Assembly: GCA_020635075.1 (NCBI GenBank)
Contig: JACKAM010000002.1
Span: 744,001-808,000 of the forward strand
DNA from: Pseudobdellovibrionaceae bacterium
GTDB taxonomy: Bacteria > Bdellovibrionota > Bdellovibrionia > Bdellovibrionales > UBA1609
Reading direction: 5' to 3'
DNA: 64,000 nt
The notes below the pieces were generated by a model. The model saw only the letters and a program-made list of their open reading frames with translations, had not been told where the DNA came from and ran no database searches. Within the stretch, counting starts at the first letter, position 1. The number at the start of each line of letters is the position of its first letter. Of the stretch, positions 8,782-18,214 are shown one piece after another. A program made the translations under genes and the position numbers.

Positions 8782-11700
8782 TTAATGATTGTTAAACCTC
8801 ACGTCTGAGATAATCCGCCGGTAGTTAGCTAACTCCTTAGTAATTCCAGTCATTTTTCGGAATACGGCCAATGCAACCTGGCGCTGATCTTCTGTAAGAT
8901 TCTCCCAGGCCGGGACGCCAAGGGCCTTCACTTCATCCTCATAGGCCAACCACTGTGTAGAGCCTACACTCATTTCTGGATAGCGACTGGCGATTTCCTG
9001 GAGTCTGTCCTTTCGTTTTTCCCACTCATGAAAGGGGAAGGCCTGAAAGTCCGGGTCAGGGAAATCAATTTGGGCATCCATCCTCTGCAGAGCCTTTTGC
9101 ATATCCGGATCGGCAGGAAGGCCCATCTTCAGCTTTAAGGCCTCCATATTGAGGTGTAGCCAGCTTTCAGCGACGGGGACGTGTTTGTCTATGATTTTTC
9201 CATCTTCATCTACCCGATAGCGAAGAAGCATATCCAGGCTGGAGAGAATCCAATTGCGGTTTTTGTTAAAAACATTTTCGGCTTTTTTTAGCTTTTCCTC
9301 GGAGTTGTATCTTTCGTCACGAGCAAACATCTCCAGGAAAATGGGTTTTAGGAGGTCATTGAGATAGGTTTCAAACTCAAGTCTGACCGCACTAATCACC
9401 GGCAAGTATTTGTGGCGACTTCCTGAGCACTCTTTGATTTCCTCTTTTTTGAAATACCTCGGCGGGTACATGTGGCCCTCCCCCCTAGGGAGTTGATCGC
9501 TGTAGGTGAGATCCATTCCCTCACTCAAATAGTCCTGAACATAGGCATGAGCATAGGAACAGTCTTTCAAGCCGAGCTTAGTATTGAGGTTCTTTTTGTA
9601 TCCGTAAATGGCCGGCAGAAACTCCTCACGGAGCATTTTGCGATAAGACGTATCTGCCGAATCCAGCACGTAGTTAAAATCCCGGCCGACGTAGTTGGAC
9701 CACCAATACTCAAAGCCTGACCCCTCGCCACTCCAATCGTCAAAAAGCTCCGGATAGAGATTCTCGATCACCATATCGATCATCCGGCTGTACTCCTTGC
9801 CATTGTATTTCACCCAATGGGCATATGGATCAACTGGCATTGGGATATACACCTCAGGCGCAGAGTGATAGCTTTGGTCCCAACACAATCTATTGTCATC
9901 CTCATCCGGTGGTATCAATCGCGGCGGGGTGAAATCCATTTCAAAGCCAAAGGCATCCTTCACACTTGATTTTGGGCGCTCGCCCCAAACGACTTTCCAG
10001 CCGCGATCTGACTTGTCTGCCTTTACTCCCGGGAGAATCCGCTTGTACCATGGCTGGCGACTGTTGAGGTCGAGTCCACAGGCCATAGAGGCCAGTAGAC
10101 TCGTCGCAATGTTCGGTGTTTCCACGTGCTCAACTCGTTTGGGGAAAAGCTCAGGGTCAATCTTTTGTCCGACAATAAGAGCCGAAACCTCTTCAAGGTA
10201 TGTCTTTGAGTAGACCTGACTCCCCGGTTTTTGACTGCCAAATCGGCGGCGAATTTCAGAAAAGTAACAGAATGGTGGCGTTCTGAGATTCTCCGATCTC
10301 TCTTGAAGCTTGTAGATATATTCTTGCAGGAGGCTTTTCGCGGCATCCTGCTCCGCCGCAGTCCCTTCAGCGATGGTCTTTTTAACTGCATCTTCATCCA
10401 AAGACAGCTCTTGCTTCAATTGATCTGAGACACTGCGAATTCCTCCCTCGTGTTGCTTGATACAGTAGTCCCGATAATGTTTGTCCAAATCCCAGGCATG
10501 GTTGATGGCCTTCTTGATATCCTTAATATCCTTCGACAAAAGGCCCTTATGAATGAAATCCAGGTGCCCGATGATTGAGTTTCTTTCGGCCTCCATCCTT
10601 TGGCCCCACTGAGCCCCATCTTCGTTGTCCTTGGGTCTGGAAAACTGCCGAATGGCCGCTGGTCCGTGCTCTCCCTGAAGGTATTTGAGCCACACTCCCA
10701 CAGAAGTGGCCTGCATTCTCACATTTAACTCCTGAGCAGAGCGCATCTCCTCCATTGTACGGGAGCCATCATCCGCTATGTATTGGTCATCATGGTGATT
10801 GGATACTATTCCATTGAGTCCCGCATAGGGATTCTTATCACTAAACAAGACACTCGACTTTTTGCGAACGCGCTCAACAAAATCCTGATAAAACAAATAG
10901 GTCCCCGTGTACTTGTCGACTAACTTCATCGTGTGTTTGGTCCAATTGGCATAAGCCGCATTGACCTCTTCGATCATCATATCCCGCCAGTCCTTTTGAT
11001 CGTCTGCGTATTCGTCCAAGGTCTCAAGGATGGTGCCGTCATAACACTTGAGGCCTTGGCCAGTTTCGATAAGCCTTTTCATGGCTTTTTGATTTGCAGC
11101 TGCTCGCTGCAAAAGGTTGCCACACTTGTCAATCGGCTTATCACTTTCAATCTTCCAGCCATTGTTGCGAAAAGCGTCGAAATCCTTTAACAGCCGCTCT
11201 TCGGAATCGTCCGCCTCTCCAGACAAATCCCAACTCTTGTATGGCTTGACCACCAGAGCATTCACTATCTTGTGCCAATACAAAAACATGACAAAAGATC
11301 CAATGCGTAAACCCCAGCCCACTATTTGAGTGGGAACGCTGGGAATCGCGGCCGAACCAACACCAATCACTCTACTTACTTTAAGGCCGGTGATGACCAC
11401 TCGACCAGCAATAGTGCCACCTCTTGAAGCTACATATTTTAGAGCCGCATGTTTGGTCTTGTTGGCCAGAGCAGCTGTTGCAATCTTGGCACCCCGCCAG
11501 CCTTGACTAATGGCCTTGCCGGCAATCGCCGAAGCTCCGGCCGCCATCATCAATGTCATTGCATCGCCCATATACTTGTAGGCCATCTTGCCCCTGATCC
11601 ATCTCTCGTAGGCGATATCACAACTCTGCCTGGCGAACTCCGCTTCCGCTTGGTCCTTAAAATTATCCGGGTTATCAAAATAGCCGAGATAACAATTTTT

Positions 11701-12780
11701 TGCCGACGTCCAACCGTCCGCAATAAAGGAGGACATGAGGGAACCGGCTGCCAATCCCATGTAATTCATGAACGGCCGAGCAAGCATTTGACCGGCGTAG
11801 TTTACTCCAACACGCTTTAGGCCAATCTCCATTGCTCTGGTGGAAATCCGTGAACCGAGAATAAACGTATAGAAGTGAAAAAGTTCCTCGAAGTTAAGGA
11901 CCGTCTTTTTGTCAAAATACATGCCCAGCATATTTTGGATCCCCTGGGGATTGGACATAGGATCGATAAACTGAGTACCCAATGCCATAATGTTGTTTGC
12001 GATGTAGAACATCGCTGCCTCAGCTGGAAGCGACTTCGCCGATTCCTTGGCCGCATTGGCGAGTTCACTTGGCCGGAATTGCATCAGCTTGTCATCGTTG
12101 GGCATATGCAGATCAGCCTTGAGGGGGTTCTCAGGATCTGCGGGGTTTTTAAACTCCCAGCGCAGAAATCGATCGACCTTACCCGTCTCTGGGTTTAGCT
12201 CCATCACTTCATAAGGTTTGGATTTCAACATTTCGACGGGCTGAATGCCTTCGGCCATGGCTTCGCGAAACATATTGTGAACTGAGTTTTGGTAAAAATC
12301 TCCATAATAGCCACGCCAATTAGGGTTGCGCGAATACTTGGCGACCCTATTAAACTCTTTCCACATTTCCTTGGAAGCGAGATCCTTTGTCTCCAACTGA
12401 TAATAATCGTGCAATGTTCTCAATGCCTGATTGATGGCTTCTTTGGGTACCGATCCGGATTCAAACTGAGTACGATCGACTCCGGCAACTCGCAGAGCTT
12501 CGATCATTCGCTCGACGGAGAGCACAGAAACCCCGTCAAGATTTGCGGGCTGAAACTGAAACTCCTGCATAAAAGTGGCATGACTTTCGGCAATAAAGCG
12601 GGGCTCTTGGTAAGTTGGTTTCTGTTCACCACCTGGACGGTCCGGACGCAACTTATTCAGGGTCGGGGGCACCAACTCCTCAGCTTCCGGGCCAGCCGCC
12701 CAGGACGCAGACATGCCTGGGCCAGATATGGCTAAGACCAAGGTCAACAGCAAAGGTATCGCGCGACGAAGTTTCATCAT
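8782..12780 (-). CDS. Very large secreted protein of unknown function (1332 residues)
   Basis: It begins with two Met codons and a signal peptide (about 1-28, ending in SASWA). Long charged, aromatic-rich regions flank a central hydrophobic zone: about residues 330-355, 403-422 and 460-510, the last with small-residue-rich segments that could be membrane helices. Several Cys are scattered through the mature chain. There are no repeats and no catalytic motif I can name. The reading frame is intact over 4 kb with normal codon use for the window, so it is a real gene. It could be a membrane-inserted or surface protein restricted to this lineage. Confidence 0.65.
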   Translation of the reverse strand: MMKLRRAIPLLLTLVLAISGPGMSASWAAGPEAEELVPPTLNKLRPDRPGGEQKPTYQEPRFIAESHATFMQEFQFQPANLDGVSVLSVERMIEALRVAGVDRTQFESGSVPKEAINQALRTLHDYYQLETKDLASKEMWKEFNRVAKYSRNPNWRGYYGDFYQNSVHNMFREAMAEGIQPVEMLKSKPYEVMELNPETGKVDRFLRWEFKNPADPENPLKADLHMPNDDKLMQFRPSELANAAKESAKSLPAEAAMFYIANNIMALGTQFIDPMSNPQGIQNMLGMYFDKKTVLNFEELFHFYTFILGSRISTRAMEIGLKRVGVNYAGQMLARPFMNYMGLAAGSLMSSFIADGWTSAKNCYLGYFDNPDNFKDQAEAEFARQSCDIAYERWIRGKMAYKYMGDAMTLMMAAGASAIAGKAISQGWRGAKIATAALANKTKHAALKYVASRGGTIAGRVVITGLKVSRVIGVGSAAIPSVPTQIVGWGLRIGSFVMFLYWHKIVNALVVKPYKSWDLSGEADDSEERLLKDFDAFRNNGWKIESDKPIDKCGNLLQRAAANQKAMKRLIETGQGLKCYDGTILETLDEYADDQKDWRDMMIEEVNAAYANWTKHTMKLVDKYTGTYLFYQDFVERVRKKSSVLFSDKNPYAGLNGIVSNHHDDQYIADDGSRTMEEMRSAQELNVRMQATSVGVWLKYLQGEHGPAAIRQFSRPKDNEDGAQWGQRMEAERNSIIGHLDFIHKGLLSKDIKDIKKAINHAWDLDKHYRDYCIKQHEGGIRSVSDQLKQELSLDEDAVKKTIAEGTAAEQDAAKSLLQEYIYKLQERSENLRTPPFCYFSEIRRRFGSQKPGSQVYSKTYLEEVSALIVGQKIDPELFPKRVEHVETPNIATSLLASMACGLDLNSRQPWYKRILPGVKADKSDRGWKVVWGERPKSSVKDAFGFEMDFTPPRLIPPDEDDNRLCWDQSYHSAPEVYIPMPVDPYAHWVKYNGKEYSRMIDMVIENLYPELFDDWSGEGSGFEYWWSNYVGRDFNYVLDSADTSYRKMLREEFLPAIYGYKKNLNTKLGLKDCSYAHAYVQDYLSEGMDLTYSDQLPRGEGHMYPPRYFKKEEIKECSGSRHKYLPVISAVRLEFETYLNDLLKPIFLEMFARDERYNSEEKLKKAENVFNKNRNWILSSLDMLLRYRVDEDGKIIDKHVPVAESWLHLNMEALKLKMGLPADPDMQKALQRMDAQIDFPDPDFQAFPFHEWEKRKDRLQEIASRYPEMSVGSTQWLAYEDEVKALGVPAWENLTEDQRQVALAVFRKMTGITKELANYRRIISDVRFNNH

Positions 12781-12937
12781 CAGCTAATGATTGCAAGGAC
12801 ATAGCCTAGGACTCGGCCTCTTGGAAGCGAAAAGTTTCCTGTTTTTAAGGTGTTACAAAGTGGTCAGGGGCCTTTTTTTGTCTCTCAGGCCAGGCGCTCC
12901 CAAGATTGTCACCGACTTGTCAAATCTCTTGCCGATT

Positions 12938-13675
12938 CTATTCGGTCAGGATGAGAAGATCCAAACGCTGATTCTTGGACCGATTTTTGGTGTCCGATGA
13001 TGCAAACAATGGTCGCGAAGCCCCGTAACTCACAGCCGATAGGCTGCTCTCCTTGAATTCGTGCCTTCGAACCAGGTAGCGGACAAATGTTGAGGCGCGG
13101 GCGGCGGCAAACTCCCAGTGGCTTGGGTAGCTTGTATTTGCCAGTCGTCCGCTGTCCATGTGGCTTTCCACCACCACCTGTTTTCCCAAAGACTTAAGGA
13201 AATCACAGATGGTATCAATAGCTTCAAGATAGTCCGGACGGAACTTTACCGAGTCCTCGGCGTAGACAAGTGGCGCCGCTAAAGTGATCCGCACACCATT
13301 TTCGATGGCCACCACATCCTGGATAAGTTTTTGTCCCTTGCCCCCCATGAGCTTTTCTTCGACGAAAATCTCAGCCTTTTCCAGCGTGGCCCGCGTCTCC
13401 TCTTCACCAATCTGGTAGGTGCGAATGGGAGGCTGAATCGGACTGTTTTCACGAACCCCCTGGTTCACTTCATCCCCAGATCCGCCAGCGGCCCCAAAAC
13501 GTATCAGGTACTTTTGGATGGACTCTTGAAAGCCCTTGCTCTTTTCTATATTGATATCGCTCGTCGCATAAAGAACCGTAAAAAACGCAAACATCAACGT
13601 AATAAAATCCGCATAGGAAACAAGCCATCGCTCCGTGCTATCCTCATGTTCTGCTGGCTTGGGTTTTCGCCTCAT
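12938..13675 (-). CDS. motB: MotB-type flagellar stator protein
   Basis: 245 residues. A short cytoplasmic tail is followed by one membrane helix with WLVSYADFITLMFAFF, containing the invariant proton-binding Asp. The C-terminal OmpA/MotB peptidoglycan-binding domain carries ESHMDSGRLANTSYPSHWEFAAARA and SYGASRP. It anchors the stator to peptidoglycan and forms the proton channel with MotA. Its ATG overlaps the motA stop (positions 13672-13675). Together with flbD and motA it forms a classic flagellar motor operon. Confidence 0.93.
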   Translation of the reverse strand: MRRKPKPAEHEDSTERWLVSYADFITLMFAFFTVLYATSDINIEKSKGFQESIQKYLIRFGAAGGSGDEVNQGVRENSPIQPPIRTYQIGEEETRATLEKAEIFVEEKLMGGKGQKLIQDVVAIENGVRITLAAPLVYAEDSVKFRPDYLEAIDTICDFLKSLGKQVVVESHMDSGRLANTSYPSHWEFAAARASTFVRYLVRRHEFKESSLSAVSYGASRPLFASSDTKNRSKNQRLDLLILTE

Positions 13676-14442
13676 GGATGTGTGACCTTTTCCCCTGGCT
13701 TAAGCGCATAGGCGCGGATCTTTTCTTCGATAATATACGGATTGAGACCGGTCAAAATGGCCACGGCTCCATCCACAATCATTTGTTTGGTCTCCGTCTG
13801 AATGTGGATCTTGCGCTTGATCTTGTTGGCAATAGGCAGGAATACCAGGTTAGCTGATCCTACACCATAGATGGTCGCCACGAATGCAACCGCTATGCCC
13901 TGCCCCAGGGCTGAGGTGTCGGTGAGATTTGCCATAACGTGAATCAGTCCAAGGACCGCACCAATAATGCCAATCGTGGGGGCAAAACCTCCCGCGTCTG
14001 TCCAAATCTTGGCACCAGCCAGCCGACGAGATTCATCCAAGTCCATTTCTTTTTCAAAAATATCCTTTAGGACAGACGGGTCTGTGCCGTCGATCATAAA
14101 ACGAAAAACGTTTTTCATATAATCGCTGGTGAAATTGCTTAGCCGAGCCTCAACTGCTAGAATCGACTCCCGACGGGCCAACTGGGCGGAAAGAATGATT
14201 TCATCTGCGATGGTCTTCATTCGTGCTTCATCGTCAGCCTTGAAGGCGTCCGCCAACAGACGAATTCCCATTCTGAAGTCTTCCATCGTGTTCGCAACCA
14301 TGGTGGCACCAAAGGTTCCACCAAACACGATAAAGGCTGCTGCCAGTTGAATCAGGGCTATAACATGCCCGCCCTCAATGGCATTTCCAAACAAAATTCC
14401 GCCAATGCCGACGAGAAGACCAAGAATCGTAAGTAAATCCAT
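13672..14442 (-). CDS. motA: MotA-type flagellar stator protein
   Basis: 256 residues from the ATG at 14442, which has an AGGA about 8 bases upstream. An in-frame start 48 bases earlier would overlap flbD and is disfavoured. Four membrane segments are visible, with family patterns GGHVIALIQLAAAFIVFGGTFGA near the N-terminus and GGFAPTIGIIGAVLGLIHVM plus LGQGIAVAFVATIYGVGSAN toward the end. The cytoplasmic loop between them carries charged residues for contact with FliG. It forms the proton-driven stator with MotB. Confidence 0.93.
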   Translation of the reverse strand: MDLLTILGLLVGIGGILFGNAIEGGHVIALIQLAAAFIVFGGTFGATMVANTMEDFRMGIRLLADAFKADDEARMKTIADEIILSAQLARRESILAVEARLSNFTSDYMKNVFRFMIDGTDPSVLKDIFEKEMDLDESRRLAGAKIWTDAGGFAPTIGIIGAVLGLIHVMANLTDTSALGQGIAVAFVATIYGVGSANLVFLPIANKIKRKIHIQTETKQMIVDGAVAILTGLNPYIIEEKIRAYALKPGEKVTHP

Positions 14443-14446
14443 GATG

Positions 14447-14665
14447 TCAGTCCTGTGGTGGTGGATGTGCCCCAAACTCAGTTGCTGCACTAAACGATCG
14501 CCTATAATCCAGTATTCGAATTTGCAGTTCGTTGATAGTCTCTTTTACAGGAAGCTTTTCCCCTCCGCGAAATGTGATGACCGTGTCAGGAGAGGACTCA
14601 AGATACATGATCAAATCGGGATTCACGAATAGGGGAATTCCACTGAGCCTGTGAACAATAATCAT
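14447..14665 (-). CDS. flbD: FlbD-family flagellar protein
   Basis: 72 residues. It matches the short FlbD family found next to motAB in firmicutes and deltaproteobacteria-like lineages: N-terminal VHRLSG, then FVNPDLIMYLESSPDTVITF and KLPVKETINEL. The Asn-Pro-Asp-Leu-Ile motif and the PDTVI motif are characteristic. The exact role of this family is unsettled. It is separated by 4 bases from motA. Its start codon lies in the loop of a perfect 11-base inverted repeat and has no evident ribosome site, which hints at translational control. Confidence 0.88.
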   Translation of the reverse strand: MIIVHRLSGIPLFVNPDLIMYLESSPDTVITFRGGEKLPVKETINELQIRILDYRRSFSAATEFGAHPPPQD

Positions 14666-14688
14666 ATTTACATTTTGTCACAGGCTCA
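14644..14688. repeat. Perfect 11-base inverted repeat around the flbD start codon
   Basis: TGAGCCTGTGA (14644-14654) and TCACAGGCTCA (14678-14688) are separated by 23 bases that contain the flbD ATG (14663-14665, minus). In the mRNA the left arm is 5' leader and the right arm is codons 5-8. It could be an RNA hairpin controlling initiation, or a DNA operator. Confidence 0.7.
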
Positions 14689-14735
14689 TTGAAATGGCAT
14701 CAACAGGATTGGGCAAGACCAGGCTGGAGTCCTGG

Positions 14736-15203
14736 TCAAAAGTGACTGAGGTTTCTTTCTCTCGCAAAGTTCAAGTCGTTAGTCGTGATTCTTAAACGAC
14801 CGGCAAGAAAGTGAGCCAGCTCCCTGAAGAAGTGAACAGCAATGGGAGGATTTGTAGCCAACAACTGTTGAAGCTTATCGTATGGAATCTCCACCAGGTC
14901 TGTCTTTTCAATGGCAACGGCAGAGGCTGAGCGAACTTCTGAATCCAAAAATGGCATCTCGCCAAAATGGCTACCCGTACCCAATGTGGCTACCTCAACG
15001 GTGTCTCCTGACTGGGTTTTTTGGGTAATGCGAACAGAGCCGAACTTAATGAAATACGCGGCCCTTGCCTGATCACCCTGGCCGAAGATTTCATCCGTTG
15101 GATTGTAGGTATTGACCGTCGCAATCTCGCTGATCGCCGCAATTTGCTCTGCATTGAGACCCTTAAAGAGATAAACGTTTTGTAAAACATTCTTGTCGGC
15201 CAT
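14736..15203 (-). CDS. Cyclic-nucleotide-binding-domain protein
   Basis: 155 residues from the ATG at 15203, chosen because AGAGGAAG lies 5 bases upstream. A single cNMP-binding fold is seen: LFKGLNAEQIAAIS, then EIFGQGDQARAAYFI, then GSHFGEMPFLDSEVRSASA, the phosphate-binding cassette with G-E and R-S-A. A helical C-terminal tail follows without a DNA-binding HTH, so it is not a full CRP-type regulator. It probably senses a cyclic nucleotide and acts by protein contact. It lies upstream of flbD on the same strand, 70 bases away. Confidence 0.85.
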   Translation of the reverse strand: MADKNVLQNVYLFKGLNAEQIAAISEIATVNTYNPTDEIFGQGDQARAAYFIKFGSVRITQKTQSGDTVEVATLGTGSHFGEMPFLDSEVRSASAVAIEKTDLVEIPYDKLQQLLATNPPIAVHFFRELAHFLAGRLRITTNDLNFARERNLSHF

Positions 15204-15353
15204 GATGACTTCCTCTCTGATGGAAAACGATAAGGGGAGGATATCATTAATCAAATTTCAGGTCCAAAGATGGAAAAGTGTCCTTTAAAATCTAGGACTT
15301 TAGGTATATAAGGCTGGCTTTGAGACCTCGCGGCAACAGGGGGAAACTAGACC

Positions 15354-16334
15354 ATGAAAGCACTGGTAACCGGAGCAACGGGCTTTGTTGGCTCCTGGCT
15401 CACGCGTGAACTTTGCCAACGAGGCTTCGATGTCCGCATCATCTGTAGAAATCCACATTCTGTAGCCGACTGGGCAGATTTTCCGGTCGAGATTGTCGCC
15501 GGAGATGTTACTCAACCCGACAGCCTGGCTTCGGCCTGTCAAGGTGTTCACAGCGTCTTCCACTTAGCCGGAGTCGTGGGCTACTCTCGGGCCATGCGCG
15601 CGGTCATGGAGAAGGTCAATGTCGAGGGCACCAGGAACATGGTGCAGGCAGCACTGGACCAAAATGTACAGAGATTTATCCACATGAGCTCAGTTGTCGC
15701 GGTTGGTGCCAGTTTTGATGGAAAACCTCTTAATGAAGACTCTCCTTTTAACGTTGGCCACTTGAATCTTGGCTACTTTGAAACCAAACGTAAGGCTGAG
15801 GAATTGGTACGTTTGGCCGTCAACGAAAATGGCTTGAATGCTGTGATGTTAAATCCATCAACAATTTATGGGCCCGGTGATGCAAAAAAAGGCAGTCGTA
15901 ACACCCAAGTGAAGGTGGCAAAAGGTAAGTTTCCCTTCTACACTTCCGGAGGCGTTAGCATCATATCGGTCGAAGAGATTGTGAGCGGTGTTTTGGCCGC
16001 TTGGGAAAAGGGCCGCACCGGTGAGCGATATATCCTTTCAGGAGAGAACATCACCATCAAGGAGCTCTTTCAGATTATTGCCTCTGAGGCCGGCGTGAAA
16101 CCTCCGGGCGTGTATCTACCCAATCCGGTTGTACACGCTCTTGGAAAGCTCGGCGATGCCCTCGAAGCCATAGGAAAAAAGGGGCCTATCAACACCGAAA
16201 ACGCCTGGACAAGCACACTCTTCCACTGGTTCGATTCAAGCAAAGCAAAGAGGGAACTTGGGCTTAATCCTAAGCCGGCACGGGAGGCAGTTGCAGCCAG
16301 TGTTCGCTGGATGAAAGAAAATCATGTCATTTGA
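15354..16334 (+). CDS. NAD-dependent epimerase/dehydratase (extended SDR)
   Basis: 326 residues. The N-terminal Rossmann motif is TGATGFVGSWL, then DVTQPDS and VFHLAGVVGYS. The catalytic YxxxK is in YFETKRKAE (about 143-147), with a Ser-rich MSSVVAVG strand before it. It resembles the dihydroflavonol-4-reductase/HpnA subgroup, which reduces or epimerises sugar or polyketide-like substrates; the substrate cannot be told from sequence. A GGGGGAAA ribosome site precedes the ATG. Its 3' end overlaps the transglycosylase gene by 11 bases, so they are co-translated. Confidence 0.85.
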   Translation: MKALVTGATGFVGSWLTRELCQRGFDVRIICRNPHSVADWADFPVEIVAGDVTQPDSLASACQGVHSVFHLAGVVGYSRAMRAVMEKVNVEGTRNMVQAALDQNVQRFIHMSSVVAVGASFDGKPLNEDSPFNVGHLNLGYFETKRKAEELVRLAVNENGLNAVMLNPSTIYGPGDAKKGSRNTQVKVAKGKFPFYTSGGVSIISVEEIVSGVLAAWEKGRTGERYILSGENITIKELFQIIASEAGVKPPGVYLPNPVVHALGKLGDALEAIGKKGPINTENAWTSTLFHWFDSSKAKRELGLNPKPAREAVAASVRWMKENHVI

Positions 16335-17394
16335 TCGCACAAAAACAATCATTGCCTTTACCGCCTTTCCCGCTCTCAGCCTCTTGCTCCTCGGAATTGG
16401 GTTCTCACTGGTCGTATTAACATTGCCTGATGTCAAGCAGCTCAAGTCTTGCATGACGACGACAATGAACAGGGTCGAGCTCTGCACCAAAAAGGAAACC
16501 TATGTTCCTCTTAACAAGATTTCCCCGTATTTGATTGATGCGGTCATCGTCTCAGAAGATGCTTCCTTTCGGCAACACGATGGATTTGATTGGTTTGAGA
16601 TTAGGCAGAGCTTTTCCACTAATCTCAAGCGCGGAAAGTTGGCTCGTGGAGGGTCCACCATCACCCAGCAACTGGCAAAAAACGCTTTTCTGGACGGCTC
16701 GAAGAGTTTGCTACGTAAGGTGCGGGAGGCTCTGCTAACCCGGGAGATCGAGTCTCTGCTGACTAAAGATGAAATCCTTGAACGCTACCTCAATGTTGTG
16801 GAGCTGGGACCTAATATTTTTGGCGTCAAAAAGGCTGCCTCGTACTACTTCAACAAGAGTCCGGCCGATCTAAATATTTTGGAGTCGGCCTATATTGCCT
16901 TTTTGCTGCCCAACCCCTCTGTTCATCACACCTATTTTGAAAAGAAGGCCCTGACCGAATACGCGCGACAACGGGTTTTAGGAATCTGCCTGAGACTGTT
17001 TCGCTTCGGGAAAATTGAAAAAGACGACCTGGAGATAGCAAATTTTCGCGTGTTGGAGTTCCCGTGGGAGGGCTTATCCTGGACAAGAACTGAGTTAATG
17101 GATGCCGTTGATGAGCTGTTAATCGATGAGGCTGGCTCCTCGGACTCCAGCTTTCCCGCTTTCGAACAGGATCTTCCTGAATCCGATCCCGACCTCCCAA
17201 CCCTCGGCCAACCCGGCAGGGATGACGACGGCCCCTGGGATAGTATCCCTGACCAGGAACAAATCGATGATGCTGGTGGCGAGCCTTCAGACGAAGATGC
17301 GGACACTTTGCCTCAAGAAGAGTCCGCGCCCAATCAAAGTGATGACGGGCTAGAGCCCGAGGCCCATATTGACCCAGAACCAACAGAAGAGTAG
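16324..17394 (+). CDS. mtgA: Monofunctional GT51 peptidoglycan transglycosylase with acidic tail
   Basis: 356 residues. A membrane anchor (about 10-35) precedes a GT51 domain with SEDASFRQHDGFDW (catalytic Glu about 78), RGGSTITQQLAKN and ERYLNVVELGPNIFGVKKAA (second catalytic Glu). No penicillin-binding transpeptidase domain follows. It polymerises lipid II into glycan strands at the inner membrane. About 100 C-terminal residues (about 259-356) form an Asp/Glu/Pro-rich, probably disordered tail that ordinary MtgA (about 240 residues) lacks. It overlaps the upstream epimerase gene by 11 bases. Confidence 0.88.
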   Translation: MSFDRTKTIIAFTAFPALSLLLLGIGFSLVVLTLPDVKQLKSCMTTTMNRVELCTKKETYVPLNKISPYLIDAVIVSEDASFRQHDGFDWFEIRQSFSTNLKRGKLARGGSTITQQLAKNAFLDGSKSLLRKVREALLTREIESLLTKDEILERYLNVVELGPNIFGVKKAASYYFNKSPADLNILESAYIAFLLPNPSVHHTYFEKKALTEYARQRVLGICLRLFRFGKIEKDDLEIANFRVLEFPWEGLSWTRTELMDAVDELLIDEAGSSDSSFPAFEQDLPESDPDLPTLGQPGRDDDGPWDSIPDQEQIDDAGGEPSDEDADTLPQEESAPNQSDDGLEPEAHIDPEPTEE

Positions 17395-17401
17395 CTCCCC
17401 C

Positions 17402-18205
17402 TTAGTAGTAAATTCGCCTTTCCATTCGGCTCGTCGCCCAATTGGCCAGGAGAAATCCAAGGGCAAATAAAACTCCGACGTTTAAAAACAAGGTCGAACC
17501 CACATCACCCTGAAGAAGAGATCTCGCCGCCATTACGGCGTGAGTCAGAGGCAGTAGGTAGGCGGCCTGCTGAATGAGGTCTGGTAAATGGTGAAGGGGA
17601 AAATAGGTGCCACTAAACAGAGACATTGGAATAATGAATCCAGACTGGGCATAGACAAACCAATCGTAGTTTTTAGCGTAAGAAGCCATGAGGAGCCCAA
17701 AGGCAGATGATACCCAACACAACATGCCCAGAACCAACAGCGTGGGAAAAATGAGCCAGGTGTCCACCAATCCCTGTGTCAAACCAACAACAGCAACAGC
17801 GACGACACTAAAGAAGCCCTTTGACGCCGCCCAAAGTATTTCCCCGAGAACAATTTCCGACGCCTCCACGGGGCTTAAGAGAATCGTGTTGTACGTTTTT
17901 TGTCGAGCCAACTTGGTAAATCCACCATACGAACCCTCAAAGAAGGCCACGAACATCCCAGAAGTCGCCATCAGTGCGGGAAAGAAGAATTGGGAGTATG
18001 GAACACCTTCTATTTCGCCGACAAAATACCCGACGCCATAACCAATGGCCAAAAGATAGAGAAGAGGTTCAAACACCACCCAAAAAACAGAAATAACAAG
18101 GGTGTGGCGAAAATAGAGAAAGTTTCTCAGCCAAACTGCCCAGACCCCACGTCCCCAACTAGGGAAACTAAAGATGTCTCCAAAAAAACGCTGAACCGCT
18201 GTCAT
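17402..18205 (-). CDS. ABC-2 type transporter permease (NodJ-like)
   Basis: 267 residues with six hydrophobic segments. The sequence around WLRNFLYFRHTLVISVFWVVFEPLLYLLAIGYGVG and the later SGTYFPLHHLPDLIQQAAYLLPLTHA are typical of the NodJ/ABC-2 permease group, which exports lipo-oligosaccharides or other hydrophobic or large substrates. AAAGGAG lies 4 bases before the ATG. It starts 9 bases after the stop of the partner ATPase gene. The substrate is unknown. Confidence 0.88.
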   Translation of the reverse strand: MTAVQRFFGDIFSFPSWGRGVWAVWLRNFLYFRHTLVISVFWVVFEPLLYLLAIGYGVGYFVGEIEGVPYSQFFFPALMATSGMFVAFFEGSYGGFTKLARQKTYNTILLSPVEASEIVLGEILWAASKGFFSVVAVAVVGLTQGLVDTWLIFPTLLVLGMLCWVSSAFGLLMASYAKNYDWFVYAQSGFIIPMSLFSGTYFPLHHLPDLIQQAAYLLPLTHAVMAARSLLQGDVGSTLFLNVGVLFALGFLLANWATSRMERRIYY

Positions 18206-18214
18206 CGCTCTCCT

